DNA of 55,385 nt from Riemerella anatipestifer (GCF_009663465.1 NZ_QXHU01000003.1:292830-348214), one strand, 5' to 3'; positions 24,685 through 33,022 are shown, counted from the first letter of the stretch. Notes: generated by a model not told the origin, from the letters alone. Numbers and translations: made by a program.

Positions 24685-25180
24685 TTTCTATTAAATTGTA
24701 TAAAAAATCTATTACCTCATTGGATTGGTCTTTGAGGTAAGGTTTGGATAAGTCCCATTTAATATTTTTATTATAACCTATTATACTACTAAGATGTTCC
24801 GAATCGTGGTAAATATTACATATTGAACCATAAAAATCAACAGTTAAAACAAGAAAAGAGTATAAATATTTTTCGGTAATTTTAACCCACTCCAACACAT
24901 CGGTCAGCATTGGTTCTTTGCCGATGATTTCTATATCTTCGTCATCGGTATACCTTTTTTCATAACCTAAAAAATTAGAGTTTAAAATAACATAAAAATC
25001 ATCATAATCTCCTGTATCAGCTATTTGGTTTCCTCCTGTTATTTCTATTACTTTTGCTATATAATCAGCATAGTCGTTAAATTTTATTTTAACCAAACAC
25101 CCTTCCTCCAACTCCATTAGTCTTGGAAGTTTTTGTCGTATGTTGTCTGTTATTATTTTTAGTTTATCTTTAGTTGTCAT
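24668..25180 (-). CDS. Hypothetical prophage protein
   Basis: A 170-residue acidic protein (ELEEGCLVKIKFNDYADYIA, then DTGDYDDFYVILNS). The N-terminal half suggests a small beta-barrel and the C-terminal part is helical. The fragment TDVLEWVKITEKYLYSFLVL is typical of Bacteroidota phage proteins of unknown role. It overlaps the upstream gene by 11 bases in a dense early/middle operon. Confidence 0.55.
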   Translation of the reverse strand: MTTKDKLKIITDNIRQKLPRLMELEEGCLVKIKFNDYADYIAKVIEITGGNQIADTGDYDDFYVILNSNFLGYEKRYTDDEDIEIIGKEPMLTDVLEWVKITEKYLYSFLVLTVDFYGSICNIYHDSEHLSSIIGYNKNIKWDLSKPYLKDQSNEVIDFLYNLIENEKTP

Positions 25181-25499
25181 TATCTGTAACTTCTAAAAGT
25201 TTAAACATTTCTTTTTCTATCTTTTCTATTAAAGCATCGCTTATTGTTACTTCTCCATAACTCCCTACTGAACAATATTGCTCATTTTTGAATGTATCTA
25301 GATTTAACTTAAAATATTCTGTCCCGTGAGAAGATGATGTGCCTAGAGCTATTGTTATAGTTCTAAATGGATAATTTTTTAAGTTTTCTTTTCCGAAACG
25401 GTCTTCTAGTAACTTTTGGTTTTTGGCAGTTACAGTATACTGTTCGATTGCTTGTTTTAATTTCTCTTGTATATTCATAATACTTGTATTATACTTCAT
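25170..25499 (-). CDS. Hypothetical prophage protein
   Basis: A 109-residue protein; the first in-frame ATG (25499) lies 11 bases inside the upstream gene, and a second ATG at 25478 (MNIQEKLKQ) is also plausible. The segment TITIALGTSSSHGTEYFKLN suggests beta strands. No family recognised. Confidence 0.5.
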   Translation of the reverse strand: MKYNTSIMNIQEKLKQAIEQYTVTAKNQKLLEDRFGKENLKNYPFRTITIALGTSSSHGTEYFKLNLDTFKNEQYCSVGSYGEVTISDALIEKIEKEMFKLLEVTDNDN

Positions 25500-26238
25500 T
25501 TATGAGTTTTATTGCAATGTTGTTGTCGTATCTTTTTGTATAATAAAAAGCCTCGCTATCGGTCATAAAGCCTTTAATGTTTAAAGGGACATCTCTTATC
25601 CAAATAGGAGTTAGCATATTGTGCAGAAACTGCTCTAGTGTTCTTAATGCTCGTCTTCTATACGAGTTCATATAATCACCATATTTTTCATAATCTTCAT
25701 AAGAAACACCTACAAGGTTGTTGTTGTATTCTATTAGTTTTTCATAAAAAGCAATGCCATATTTATCCCAAATTTCTTTTTCGGAAACTTCTTTAGGAAT
25801 TTTATTTTCTTGTCTAAAATCACTTAATAACTCACGATATTTATTTATTTGAAAATCACTCCAACCCTCCTCTTTGTGAAAAGGTAAATATTCGGCTATT
25901 TTTTTACTAATCTCCCTCCAAAATTTAACGTTATAGGGGGTGTGTTTTACTATTGCTGATTCTTGATATTTTCCAAATATCATAAATATTACTTTAGATG
26001 AATCTAAATTTACAGTTATTCTAAAATCCTTGACAGCAAACTCCCATATCGTTACTCTTTTATAATCATCAACCTCTATCGGGAAGCCAAATCTTTTGCT
26101 TAAATAAAAATAACTTTGGAAATATATATCCTTTGTAAACCAACCAAAATGAGTGTCCTTGTCTATCTGAAAGCCTAATGCTTTTGCAACTGTTTCAGTG
26201 ATTGTTTTGTTACCTGAAAATAGGTTATATCTGCTCAT
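25489..26238 (-). CDS. Hypothetical prophage protein, 249 residues
   Basis: Starts MSRYNLFSGNKTITETVAKA. Rich in aromatic residues (DIYFQSYFYLSKRFGFP, AFYYTKRYDNNIAIKL). I recognise no domain. Part of the accessory operon between methyltransferase and terminase, overlapping its downstream neighbour. Confidence 0.55.
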   Translation of the reverse strand: MSRYNLFSGNKTITETVAKALGFQIDKDTHFGWFTKDIYFQSYFYLSKRFGFPIEVDDYKRVTIWEFAVKDFRITVNLDSSKVIFMIFGKYQESAIVKHTPYNVKFWREISKKIAEYLPFHKEEGWSDFQINKYRELLSDFRQENKIPKEVSEKEIWDKYGIAFYEKLIEYNNNLVGVSYEDYEKYGDYMNSYRRRALRTLEQFLHNMLTPIWIRDVPLNIKGFMTDSEAFYYTKRYDNNIAIKLINEV

Positions 26239-26261
26239 AATTTTTATTTTGTTCTCATCTA

Positions 26262-26507
26262 TTAAATTTTAGGCATATCTGGCACCGAATGCCAAAACTT
26301 GACATCTAAACCCTCTTCTAAATCTACCTCTGTCATTATCTTACCGTCTTTTGAGTATATTTCGTTATTGGAAATTCCCCACAAATAACCGTATTCAAGA
26401 TAGACTAAACAGCCTAGTGCTACCCAGTCTTTTCCATTAGTTATCCAAACGGTTTCATTTTCGTTTGGTAATTCTTCTTCTGTTTTTTTCCAATTATTCG
26501 TTGTCAT
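26262..26507 (-). CDS. DUF551-like small phage protein
   Basis: An 81-residue protein with the DUF551 pattern: NWKKTEEELPNENETVWI at the N-terminus, a central aromatic-rich strand region, and VKFWHSVPDMP at the end. Common in phage accessory operons; molecular function unknown. Confidence 0.65.
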   Translation of the reverse strand: MTTNNWKKTEEELPNENETVWITNGKDWVALGCLVYLEYGYLWGISNNEIYSKDGKIMTEVDLEEGLDVKFWHSVPDMPKI

Positions 26508-26566
26508 TTTTCAGCGTAACTTATTTTTAGTTTATTTCTAGCCAACATTCTTTTAAATCTTTTTAT

Positions 26567-26713
26567 CTATTTCGTAATCACTTTATCTGGCTCTTCACCT
26601 CCATCATTTAATGGTTCAGCACTGCCAATCATAGCCACCGCAGCTAAATACAAGTCTACTATATCTAATAGCTCTTGTTCTGTTAGTTCTAATGTGAATT
26701 TCTTTTTTGCCAT
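26567..26713 (-). CDS. 48-residue hypothetical protein
   Basis: ATG at 26713, stop TAG at 26567. Encodes MAKKKFTLELTEQELLDIVD followed by a hydrophobic helix (LYLAAVAMIG) and an acidic end. Spaced seven bases from the upstream stop. Likely a small regulatory or accessory protein; family unknown. Confidence 0.5.
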   Translation of the reverse strand: MAKKKFTLELTEQELLDIVDLYLAAVAMIGSAEPLNDGGEEPDKVITK

Positions 26714-26719
26714 TTCTTT

Positions 26720-27169
26720 TTAATTTGCTGATTTGAAATCATCTGGGAGTTTAATTATAATCCCTGTACAATAGACATCTTCATCGTCTAAAACTTTAAA
26801 CTCTCTAAAGTCTATTCCCTCTTTTACTGAATAACTAAATGCACCGCTTTCGTCTACACTGTAGCCCTCTTTTTTTAGACCTGCATCTAAAATTTCCCCA
26901 CACCACCAAATCATAAGACCTAGTTGTGATGCTTCAAATTCCAACTCATCATCTTCTATACCTTGCAATGTATCACCGTCCCAACCATAATTATGTTCTA
27001 TATATTCTGTTAGGTAACAATCCGCACCATAACAATACATAAGGTCGTCAGAGCCTCCTACAATAATGATAATATTGTTTTCTTTAGCTAACTTTTTAGC
27101 TTCTTCTGGGACATCTCTTGAGTATTCTATCCCATCGCATATTTCTTTGATTTTGTTTAATATTTCCAT
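26720..27169 (-). CDS. Acidic hypothetical phage protein
   Basis: A 149-residue protein with pI clearly acidic. Contains KENNIIIIVGGSDDLMYCYG and FEASQLGLMIWWCGEILDAG. This recalls conserved phage proteins of unknown function in Bacteroidota; a DNA-mimic role is possible given its charge but is speculation. Confidence 0.55.
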   Translation of the reverse strand: MEILNKIKEICDGIEYSRDVPEEAKKLAKENNIIIIVGGSDDLMYCYGADCYLTEYIEHNYGWDGDTLQGIEDDELEFEASQLGLMIWWCGEILDAGLKKEGYSVDESGAFSYSVKEGIDFREFKVLDDEDVYCTGIIIKLPDDFKSAN

Positions 27170-27170
27170 T

Positions 27171-27392
27171 TTATTTATCTTTAGTTTGTTTAATTTTCTT
27201 AGTTTTTCTCAATGCATTTTTTAGGTTGATTGCATAAATCTTATACCCATCAATATTAAACTCCTTTAATCCGTTAGGCAATATTTTGGATTTATCTTTT
27301 TTCTTGATGTTAGTTTTGCGTGTTGGTGTTCCTATATTTGCATTAAGTGGTATCAATATACTTGCAAACGCTAATAATTCTTTCGATTTCAT
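27171..27392 (-). CDS. Basic small hypothetical protein
   Basis: A 73-residue Lys-rich protein (RKTNIKKKDKSKILPNGLKE, ends KKIKQTKDK). The N-terminus is mildly hydrophobic. Likely nucleic-acid-associated given its charge, but no family recognised. Confidence 0.5.
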   Translation of the reverse strand: MKSKELLAFASILIPLNANIGTPTRKTNIKKKDKSKILPNGLKEFNIDGYKIYAINLKNALRKTKKIKQTKDK

Positions 27393-27396
27393 AATC

Positions 27397-27501
27397 CTAT
27401 TTTTTGTTATCTCTAATTGTTAAATAAAATATTATAGCACTAACTATACAAACAATTAAAGCAATTATTGTTTCTTTTAAATTTTCTCCTATTTCTATCA
27501 T
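27397..27501 (-). CDS. 34-residue single-span membrane peptide
   Basis: ATG at 27501 overlapping the upstream stop (27498-27500), stop at 27397. Encodes MIEIGENLKETIIALIVCIV and a further hydrophobic stretch, then a basic end. One transmembrane helix. Function unknown. Confidence 0.45.
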   Translation of the reverse strand: MIEIGENLKETIIALIVCIVSAIIFYLTIRDNKK

Positions 27502-27833
27502 TGTTTATTGTTTTTTAAAAAATCGTAAAGTTCTGCTGCATTTTTAATTTTAACACCAATTGGGTATTTTTTCATGAAATGGGCTTTATGTTTACCTAAA
27601 CTTGTTGCCCATACATACCACTCTATGTGAGTCATACCATACTTAACCTTAACATCATTCATTGCTTCGTTTAAAACCATTACTAATGCTTTATATAAAA
27701 ATAGGTTATTGGGTTTTAAGTTAGTTTTAAAATTATCAGGGAAAGCTTTGTTCAAAGCTTCGGCTACTTCATTGTCGTATTTATCCTGATTCTCAATAGC
27801 CTCAATGGCTTCTATAAATGTTTGTTTTTGCAT
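27498..27833 (-). CDS. Hypothetical prophage protein
   Basis: A 111-residue helical protein (FIEAIEAIENQDKYDNEVAE, then KYGMTHIEWYVWATSLGKHK). Overlaps the upstream coiled-coil gene by 22 bases. No family recognised with confidence. Confidence 0.55.
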   Translation of the reverse strand: MQKQTFIEAIEAIENQDKYDNEVAEALNKAFPDNFKTNLKPNNLFLYKALVMVLNEAMNDVKVKYGMTHIEWYVWATSLGKHKAHFMKKYPIGVKIKNAAELYDFLKNNKQ

Positions 27834-28042
27834 AACTCTTGTTTTAATTTTTCTATTTGATTATCTGTGTGTATTATTTTTTCTCTAAGCTCCTTGTATC
27901 TCTCTAATACTTTCTTTTTATGTTCTCCATAAAGTTGTTTCATATACTGTAGTTCTTCTAGCTTTTCGCGTATTGCTTCTTTTTCCCTAGCTCTTAATTC
28001 TCTTAGGGTGGGAGTTTTGATTTTTAGATAGTTCTGTATCAT
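27812..28042 (-). CDS. Coiled-coil prophage protein
   Basis: A 76-residue highly charged protein (LRELRAREKEAIREKLEELQ) predicted to be one long helix. Three bases after the methyltransferase stop. Probably an adaptor or dimeric accessory protein. Confidence 0.55.
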   Translation of the reverse strand: MIQNYLKIKTPTLRELRAREKEAIREKLEELQYMKQLYGEHKKKVLERYKELREKIIHTDNQIEKLKQELCKNKHL

Positions 28043-28045
28043 CTA

Positions 28046-29440
28046 TTAAATTTTTTCTGGTAACACATTTCCTTTTGCTTTAGCATAGGCTCTATTGAGC
28101 CTCTCCCAAACATTTTTGTCTTTAAATTCAAAGTGTATCGTACCTTTTTTAAAGCCTTTGTATCTGAAAAACTCCATTTCGTGCCAAACACCTCTTTCAA
28201 AATCTTCCCAAGCGTTGAGCCTTTCTATTTTATCATAGTTTTTCCCCTCTAACGCACACAAGACTTTTAGTAAATCGTTAAGGTTGTCCATATATATTGA
28301 GCTTTCAACTTTTAAATGATTGCCCTTATGCCAAGATGTATTACACATACACGGAACTATGAATTTTTTATTTAACAAATGCCCTGCGTTGGTAGCCCAC
28401 CCCTCAACTGCGAATCTATTCTCTTTCGTGTGGCGTGTGTATTTGTCAATAGCTTCAACTAACGAGCGTTTGAAATTATGGTCTTTAGTACCATAGATGA
28501 CCTCTATCATTTTAAAGATGTTTCTTTTGGTAAAAGGCGTTTGGCTCTTGTATCTCACCCACGCTTCCAAATCTTTCGCAACAGAACTAGTAACATATTT
28601 TTCGATATTGAAAAGTTTAAAGACTTTATTCCAAAGTTGCACTTGAACCTCCTTTAGAAATAGCTGTCTGTTTAGTTTGTTTTCTTTGAGTTCAACGCCT
28701 ATTTTGACCGAAACATAGACCTCGCAGGATTTAGCCATTTGCATAAATAGTTCGGCATCTTCAAATAGCTTTTCTGAATATTTAGCTATTCCTTTGTAAG
28801 AGTTGACAAGGCTATCAATCTCGCTGTATTTGGTAATACCCTCCTCTGTATTGTCAATATCAAATCCCCCTGCATTGTCGAAATAATCATTAAAATTTAG
28901 GCTCTCGCTTGTAATTGGCTTATAGACTTTGATTAACCCGATACTCACATCGGTTTGTCTTTCTGCATTGCTGAAAACATTGCCCAAATCAGACTTGTAG
29001 CCATAAGCCTCAATGATATCATAAATCTCTTCTTTTTCCCTTATGAAAGACCCACTACCGTCTATACTGGAGTAATTACATAGGCTAACAATCTCGCAAC
29101 CATCAGGAGCAATATTCCAAGCGTGTAAAAAATGCTTTCTGAACGCACTAAACGGTGGATTCATTATGATAGCTTCTACTCCTGCAATAGCTTCTGGTTT
29201 TAATTCCAAAAAGTCTGTGCCTACTTGGTTGGCTTTAGTCTTGCATATTTCTGCTAAATCCTTGTTGATTTCACAGAAAAGAACCTCCTTAGCTCCATAC
29301 TCTTTCAGATAATCTATAATATTACCTTTTCCTGCAGACGGTTCCAATATCACTTTATTATCAATATCTAACTCCATAAGGTCTAAAACCTCTCTAGGAG
29401 TAGGGTAAAAGTCTTGGTTGAATAGGTTGTCGTATTTCAT
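28046..29440 (-). CDS. N6-adenine-type DNA methyltransferase with DUF4942 domain
   Basis: A 464-residue protein. Residues about 10-180 form a class I SAM methyltransferase: FYPTPREVLDLM, motif I EPSAGKGN (33-40) and catalytic NPPF (94-97). Residues about 220-450 match the DUF4942 companion domain seen in Bacteroidota phages. It probably modifies phage DNA at a short adenine-containing site, protecting it from host restriction. No cognate nuclease lies next to it, so it is an orphan enzyme. Confidence 0.85.
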   Translation of the reverse strand: MKYDNLFNQDFYPTPREVLDLMELDIDNKVILEPSAGKGNIIDYLKEYGAKEVLFCEINKDLAEICKTKANQVGTDFLELKPEAIAGVEAIIMNPPFSAFRKHFLHAWNIAPDGCEIVSLCNYSSIDGSGSFIREKEEIYDIIEAYGYKSDLGNVFSNAERQTDVSIGLIKVYKPITSESLNFNDYFDNAGGFDIDNTEEGITKYSEIDSLVNSYKGIAKYSEKLFEDAELFMQMAKSCEVYVSVKIGVELKENKLNRQLFLKEVQVQLWNKVFKLFNIEKYVTSSVAKDLEAWVRYKSQTPFTKRNIFKMIEVIYGTKDHNFKRSLVEAIDKYTRHTKENRFAVEGWATNAGHLLNKKFIVPCMCNTSWHKGNHLKVESSIYMDNLNDLLKVLCALEGKNYDKIERLNAWEDFERGVWHEMEFFRYKGFKKGTIHFEFKDKNVWERLNRAYAKAKGNVLPEKI

Positions 29441-29451
29441 TGTGTAGTTTT

Positions 29452-29850
29452 TTAAAATGGTAAATCGTCGTCATCATCTTCAAAAGGGTCATAACTGCCT
29501 GATGGTTCTGACGAAGCATTAGTATTTGGCGATGAGGTAACAACAGCTTTTTCTCCTCGCTGAAAATTTATCTTCTTCACTCTAAACTCTTGGTAATACT
29601 TTCCCTCTTTTTCGTTGTTAGAATACCAGTCTATATGGGCAATAACCGCCTTACCTTTCGTTAGGTGTTCGGCTATCTTATTTGACTTAGACCAGTAAGT
29701 GCAAGGGAGAAAAGTGGCATTTTCTTTGTCGCCGTACTTCTCGTTAATAGCGATAGTAAATCGTATCGCATATATCGCACCTTTTGCGGTGCTTACTTCT
29801 CTAGAGGTAGCTTCTCCAGTAAGATTTCCTGCTACTGTTGCATTAAACAT
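29452..29850 (-). CDS. ssb: Single-stranded DNA-binding protein
   Basis: A 132-residue OB-fold SSB started at ATG 29850 (MFNATVAGNLTGEATSREV); the upstream extension to 29904 is translated promoter. Typical SSB strands: FTIAINEKYGDKENATFLPC, then a Ser/Asn-rich linker and acidic tip DPFEDDDDDLPF, the docking tail for repair and replication proteins. Placed among replication genes. Its promoter region holds the shared palindrome copy 3. Confidence 0.92.
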   Translation of the reverse strand: MFNATVAGNLTGEATSREVSTAKGAIYAIRFTIAINEKYGDKENATFLPCTYWSKSNKIAEHLTKGKAVIAHIDWYSNNEKEGKYYQEFRVKKINFQRGEKAVVTSSPNTNASSEPSGSYDPFEDDDDDLPF

Positions 29851-29865
29851 TTTTAATAATTTTAG

Positions 29866-29903
29866 GTTAAACAAATTTACAAAATATGTATCCAATAGAT
29901 ACA
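29866..29903 (-). promoter_or_regulatory. ssb promoter with shared palindromic operator (copy 3)
   Basis: TGTATC-CAATA-GATACA at 29887-29903, followed on the minus strand by a TAAATTTG -7 box (about 29879-29872), about 20 bases before the ssb ATG. Same core as at 14393 and 22990. Confidence 0.65.
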
Positions 29904-29910
29904 ATTTTGA

Positions 29911-30168
29911 CTATATTTTTTCTATTGCTTTTAAAATAGCTCCAGCTTCCCTTTTTGATTTTGGGATTTCGGCATCAATATGGGTTAGAACTCCTGTTGG
30001 AGGACACGCTGTAAGTTTTCTATTACTATGAATTGTTATCGAGTTCCAATTCATTGGCTCTACTTCTTTTTGGAATGTAGTAGCATATACTCCTCCTTTT
30101 TCATTTTTTACAACATTTTTTTCATATCCCATTTGTTGTAAAAATGTTTCAAAATTAAATTTCTTCAT
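29911..30168 (-). CDS. Small hypothetical phage protein
   Basis: An 85-residue protein (MKKFNFETFLQQMGYEKNVV, then TIHSNRKLTACPPTGVLTHI). It sits between the winged-helix gene and ssb, overlapping the former by four bases. Unknown function, likely replication-related by location. Confidence 0.55.
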   Translation of the reverse strand: MKKFNFETFLQQMGYEKNVVKNEKGGVYATTFQKEVEPMNWNSITIHSNRKLTACPPTGVLTHIDAEIPKSKREAGAILKAIEKI

Positions 30169-30425
30169 TTTTTATAGTTTAAATTGTTAGTTTTTAGAAA
30201 AAATAGTTTCCCTCTTGACCCCTCATGGACCTGTATTTTATTTTCTTTGTATAGCTCAATTAAAGCCTTTCTCACTTCCGTCCAGCTTTTCGCTATTTTA
30301 ATAGTTAAATCTACACCATACACTCCATTATGCCCTCCCGATTTCCTATGCTTTTCAACGATAATGTTATACACTTGGTCCTTAAGATTATTCTCAAAAT
30401 GGGAAGTCGTCATATTCATCATCAC
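30165..30425 (-). CDS. Winged-helix DNA-binding protein
   Basis: An 86-residue protein with the pattern LKDQVYNIIVEKHRKSGGHN, KIAKSWTEVRKALIELYKEN, and a wing IQVHEGSRGKLFFL. ATG codons at 30425 and 30413 are both possible; the latter starts MTTSHFENN. Likely regulates or helps replication. Confidence 0.6.
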   Translation of the reverse strand: MMMNMTTSHFENNLKDQVYNIIVEKHRKSGGHNGVYGVDLTIKIAKSWTEVRKALIELYKENKIQVHEGSRGKLFFLKTNNLNYKK

Positions 30426-30468
30426 TAAAAGCTGTTGAAGGTTTTATCATCTCATCAAAAAGCATCTT
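30397..30468 (-). CDS. Possible 23-residue micropeptide with SSB-type acidic tip
   Basis: An open frame from ATG 30468 to TGA 30397 encodes MLFDEMIKPSTAFSDDEYDD plus FPF. The end closely mimics the SSB C-terminal docking tip (D-D-x-PF). It overlaps the dnaB end and, in another frame, the start of the winged-helix gene, so it may be chance. See findings. Confidence 0.25.
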
Positions 30469-31861
30469 CTAAATCCATTGTTGGCAATGGTGCTTTTTGT
30501 TCAAATGTACCCTCATCAATATCTTTAAACTTTTGATACTTGGGTATCCATTTAAGCCTAGTTTCGCTAGTCCCTACGTGTCTGTGTTTTGCGGTTATTA
30601 TTTCAGCTTCGCCTTCGGTTGGTAAATCACTTATTCCACTCCATTCTACATCCCAAATTTCTATTCCGTAATATTCAGGACGATAGATAAACTGAATAAC
30701 ATCAGCATCTTGCTCTATTGCTCCTGAATCTCTCAAGTCAGAAAGTTTAGGGCGTTTGTTTGGGCGAGTTTCTACTGACCTAGATAGTTGTGATAAAACA
30801 ACTACTGGGACATTTAATTCCTTTGCTAACATTTTCAACTTTCTTGATATAAAGCTAACTTTCTCGTTACCTTCGGATTTTCCTTTAGCTTCTATGAGTT
30901 GCAAATAGTCAATGATTATAAACTTTATACCAAGCTCCTTTTTAGCCACTCTAGCTTTGCTTATAATTCCGTTTAAATCAAAAACACTATCTTCATAGTA
31001 GAGAGGCATCTGTTCAATTTCGCTACTGTCGTAAATTTTACTCCATTCACTATCACTTAAATTGTGTTTTCTTAGACTATTTGAATCTATTTCTAGCTCA
31101 TTAGCTACTAGTCTTGTATGTAGCTGTATGTTAGCCATTTCTAGCGAAAATATCAGCGTAGGCACCTTGTTTTTAGATGCACACCTTGCTAATTCCATAG
31201 CGTAAGCGGACTTTCCCATTCCAGGTCTTGCTCCTATGATTATTAAATCGGTAGGTTGCCAACCGTAAAAATGATTATCCATTTTTCGGAAAGGAATAGG
31301 AACCCCTCTCGCCATTCCCTTTTTTTGATTTTCTATAAGTTCTAAATGCAAGTCTTTTGACGACTTAATCGCTTTTTGCCCAGCAATATAATCGTATATT
31401 TTTCCTATTTCAAAAGAGAAATCATTTAACAAATCAAATGTACTTCCGTCGTCCTTGTAGGCTTTCTCTGTTATTTTGGTTGAAACCTCAATCATTTTTC
31501 TAAGGAAAAACTTTTCAGAAACCAACAAGCAATAATGCTCTATATGTGCAGCAGAACTTATACCTATTGTCAAATCTATGATGTACCCATCTCCTCCCGC
31601 ATTGTTTAATTTGCCTCGTTTTTTCAAGTTTTCTATTACTGTCGCTAAGTCTATTGGCTCGTTATTGGAGTTAAGTTCGCACATAGACTTGTAAATCTCT
31701 ATGTGCCTAGGGTCATAAAACATTTCCCATTTGTCTTTAAAAATGCTTAGTACCCTTTCTTTTCCTGTTTCGCTTATTAGACAAGCTCCTAGTATCAATC
31801 TTTCAATATCTATGGAATTGGGTGGTATTATTCCTTTGCTAGTAATATTTTTATAGTTCAT
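30455..31861 (-). CDS. dnaB: Replicative DNA helicase (DnaB family)
   Basis: A 468-residue protein. N-terminal primase-interacting domain (about 15-125: SIDIERLILGACLIS). RecA-like motor: Walker A GARPGMGKS (210-218), FSLEMANIQLHTR, Walker B FIIIDYLQLI, and RDSGAIEQDADVIQFIYRPE. Unwinds DNA at the fork for prophage replication; presumably loaded with help of the initiator-like protein just upstream, whose gene end overlaps by 11 bases. Confidence 0.95.
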   Translation of the reverse strand: MNYKNITSKGIIPPNSIDIERLILGACLISETGKERVLSIFKDKWEMFYDPRHIEIYKSMCELNSNNEPIDLATVIENLKKRGKLNNAGGDGYIIDLTIGISSAAHIEHYCLLVSEKFFLRKMIEVSTKITEKAYKDDGSTFDLLNDFSFEIGKIYDYIAGQKAIKSSKDLHLELIENQKKGMARGVPIPFRKMDNHFYGWQPTDLIIIGARPGMGKSAYAMELARCASKNKVPTLIFSLEMANIQLHTRLVANELEIDSNSLRKHNLSDSEWSKIYDSSEIEQMPLYYEDSVFDLNGIISKARVAKKELGIKFIIIDYLQLIEAKGKSEGNEKVSFISRKLKMLAKELNVPVVVLSQLSRSVETRPNKRPKLSDLRDSGAIEQDADVIQFIYRPEYYGIEIWDVEWSGISDLPTEGEAEIITAKHRHVGTSETRLKWIPKYQKFKDIDEGTFEQKAPLPTMDLEDAF

Positions 31862-32591
31862 TTCTTTTTAGTTTATGTAACGGCTCCTCCTTTTTTGCAT
31901 ATCTGTCTTTATTTTCTATCCAATTACGAGCATACTTTCCAAGCCTTGCAAACAGCTTATTAGGCTCCCACTCTAAACCTTCTATCACAATAGTATCATT
32001 AAAGTCTTGTTTGAACTTTTCAAGATTACCAACTCGCTGTGAATAGCGAATTAAAAATTCTCTTTCATACCTAATAGCATATTTAGTTTCTAAGAATTTA
32101 AAAACATTTTCAAAAGGTGGGGGCGTTTTTTCTTTTTCTACTTTATCACTTACACTATCTTTATCACTATCACTTACACTATCTTTATAAGCGATGTTTG
32201 CGATAGAATTATCGCCTTGCGATGTTTTGCGATGTTTTGCGATAACTTCCGCCTTTTGCAAAGACATTTTTCCATTTACGACATCTTCATATAAATCTTT
32301 ATTCCATCGTTTTAGGTTGCCAATTCTTCCTGCTTCTGAACGAGTAGAGCTTGTTTCTTCATACTTTTCATTATCTCTTATAAATTGAGCCTTGAATGGT
32401 GCAAAAGCAATTCTGGTAACAAAATCTTCAACCACAAAATCAAATCCTGAATCAGCATCTTGCTCGCATCTTTCAGCTACACGCATCTGATACTCCTTGA
32501 TTGTCTTGAATAATTTTCCCGCTTGCTTGTCATCCAACTCATCTAATACTGATAATGCATCCAGATGTAATATGAATGATGTTTTACTCAT
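31851..32591 (-). CDS. Replication initiator-like protein (DUF6291 type)
   Basis: A 246-residue protein with N-terminal FILHLDALSVLDELDDKQAG and EAGRIGNLKRWNKDLYEDVV, matching the DUF6291-type proteins found before phage dnaB genes. The linker (about residues 115-155) is encoded by repeated DNA: SDSDKDSVSD from a direct repeat and the KHRKTSQG region from tandem iterons. The C-terminal part is helical (FLIRYSQRVGNLEKFKQDFN). In lambda-like phages the origin lies inside the initiator gene in just this fashion. Confidence 0.7.
   Translation of the reverse strand: MSKTSFILHLDALSVLDELDDKQAGKLFKTIKEYQMRVAERCEQDADSGFDFVVEDFVTRIAFAPFKAQFIRDNEKYEETSSTRSEAGRIGNLKRWNKDLYEDVVNGKMSLQKAEVIAKHRKTSQGDNSIANIAYKDSVSDSDKDSVSDKVEKEKTPPPFENVFKFLETKYAIRYEREFLIRYSQRVGNLEKFKQDFNDTIVIEGLEWEPNKLFARLGKYARNWIENKDRYAKKEEPLHKLKRNEL
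32146..32246. repeat. Iteron cluster: candidate prophage replication origin
   Basis: Three 10-bp tandem units TTGCGATGTT, TTGCGATGTT, TTGCGATAAC fill 32217-32246. Just upstream are two more GCGAT cores and a perfect palindrome GCGATA-GAAT-TATCGC (32200-32215). Next to them (32146-32189) an 18-bp direct repeat CACTTACACTATCTTTAT occurs twice in AT-rich DNA. All lie inside the initiator-like gene, as in lambda gene O. Confidence 0.65.
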
Positions 32592-32608
32592 TGCTTTGGT
32601 TTTTATTA

Positions 32609-33022
32609 TTAAAAATACTGTTCTACATTATCTATAATATCTTGCTTATCAAAGTGGAAATACTGGACGATTACATCAACCACTCGGCTGTATAATTCGC
32701 TAAATTCCATTTCACTCATTTTGGCAAAACTGATACTCTTTGCTTCCCTTTTTATCTCTCCATTAAGGTCCACCCATTCATCATAATACCCCGCCTCAAT
32801 GATTAAATCTTTTCGCAGCCGCTCAATGTTCTTATATTGCTCCTGATTATCAAATAACATATTGATAAGAGCAAAAAACTTTCTATGAAATTTTATGTTT
32901 CTCGGCTGCTTAATTTCAACTAAATACTCATTGTTTGGTTTCAGCTTTTTTGCTTTTTCCCAATCAGAGTTATGGCAGGGAACTAAAGAGCCATTCAGTT
33001 GTTTTTGTACATACAACTTCAT
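32609..33022 (-). CDS. DUF1367-like phage protein
   Basis: A 137-residue protein with the family hallmarks MKLYVQKQLNGSLVPCHNSD, KKLKPNNEYLVEIKQPRNIK and FHRKFFALINMLFDNQE. Found beside recombination and replication genes in many temperate phages; function unknown. Shares a base with the start of the nuclease gene's stop region (33022). Confidence 0.75.
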   Translation of the reverse strand: MKLYVQKQLNGSLVPCHNSDWEKAKKLKPNNEYLVEIKQPRNIKFHRKFFALINMLFDNQEQYKNIERLRKDLIIEAGYYDEWVDLNGEIKREAKSISFAKMSEMEFSELYSRVVDVIVQYFHFDKQDIIDNVEQYF

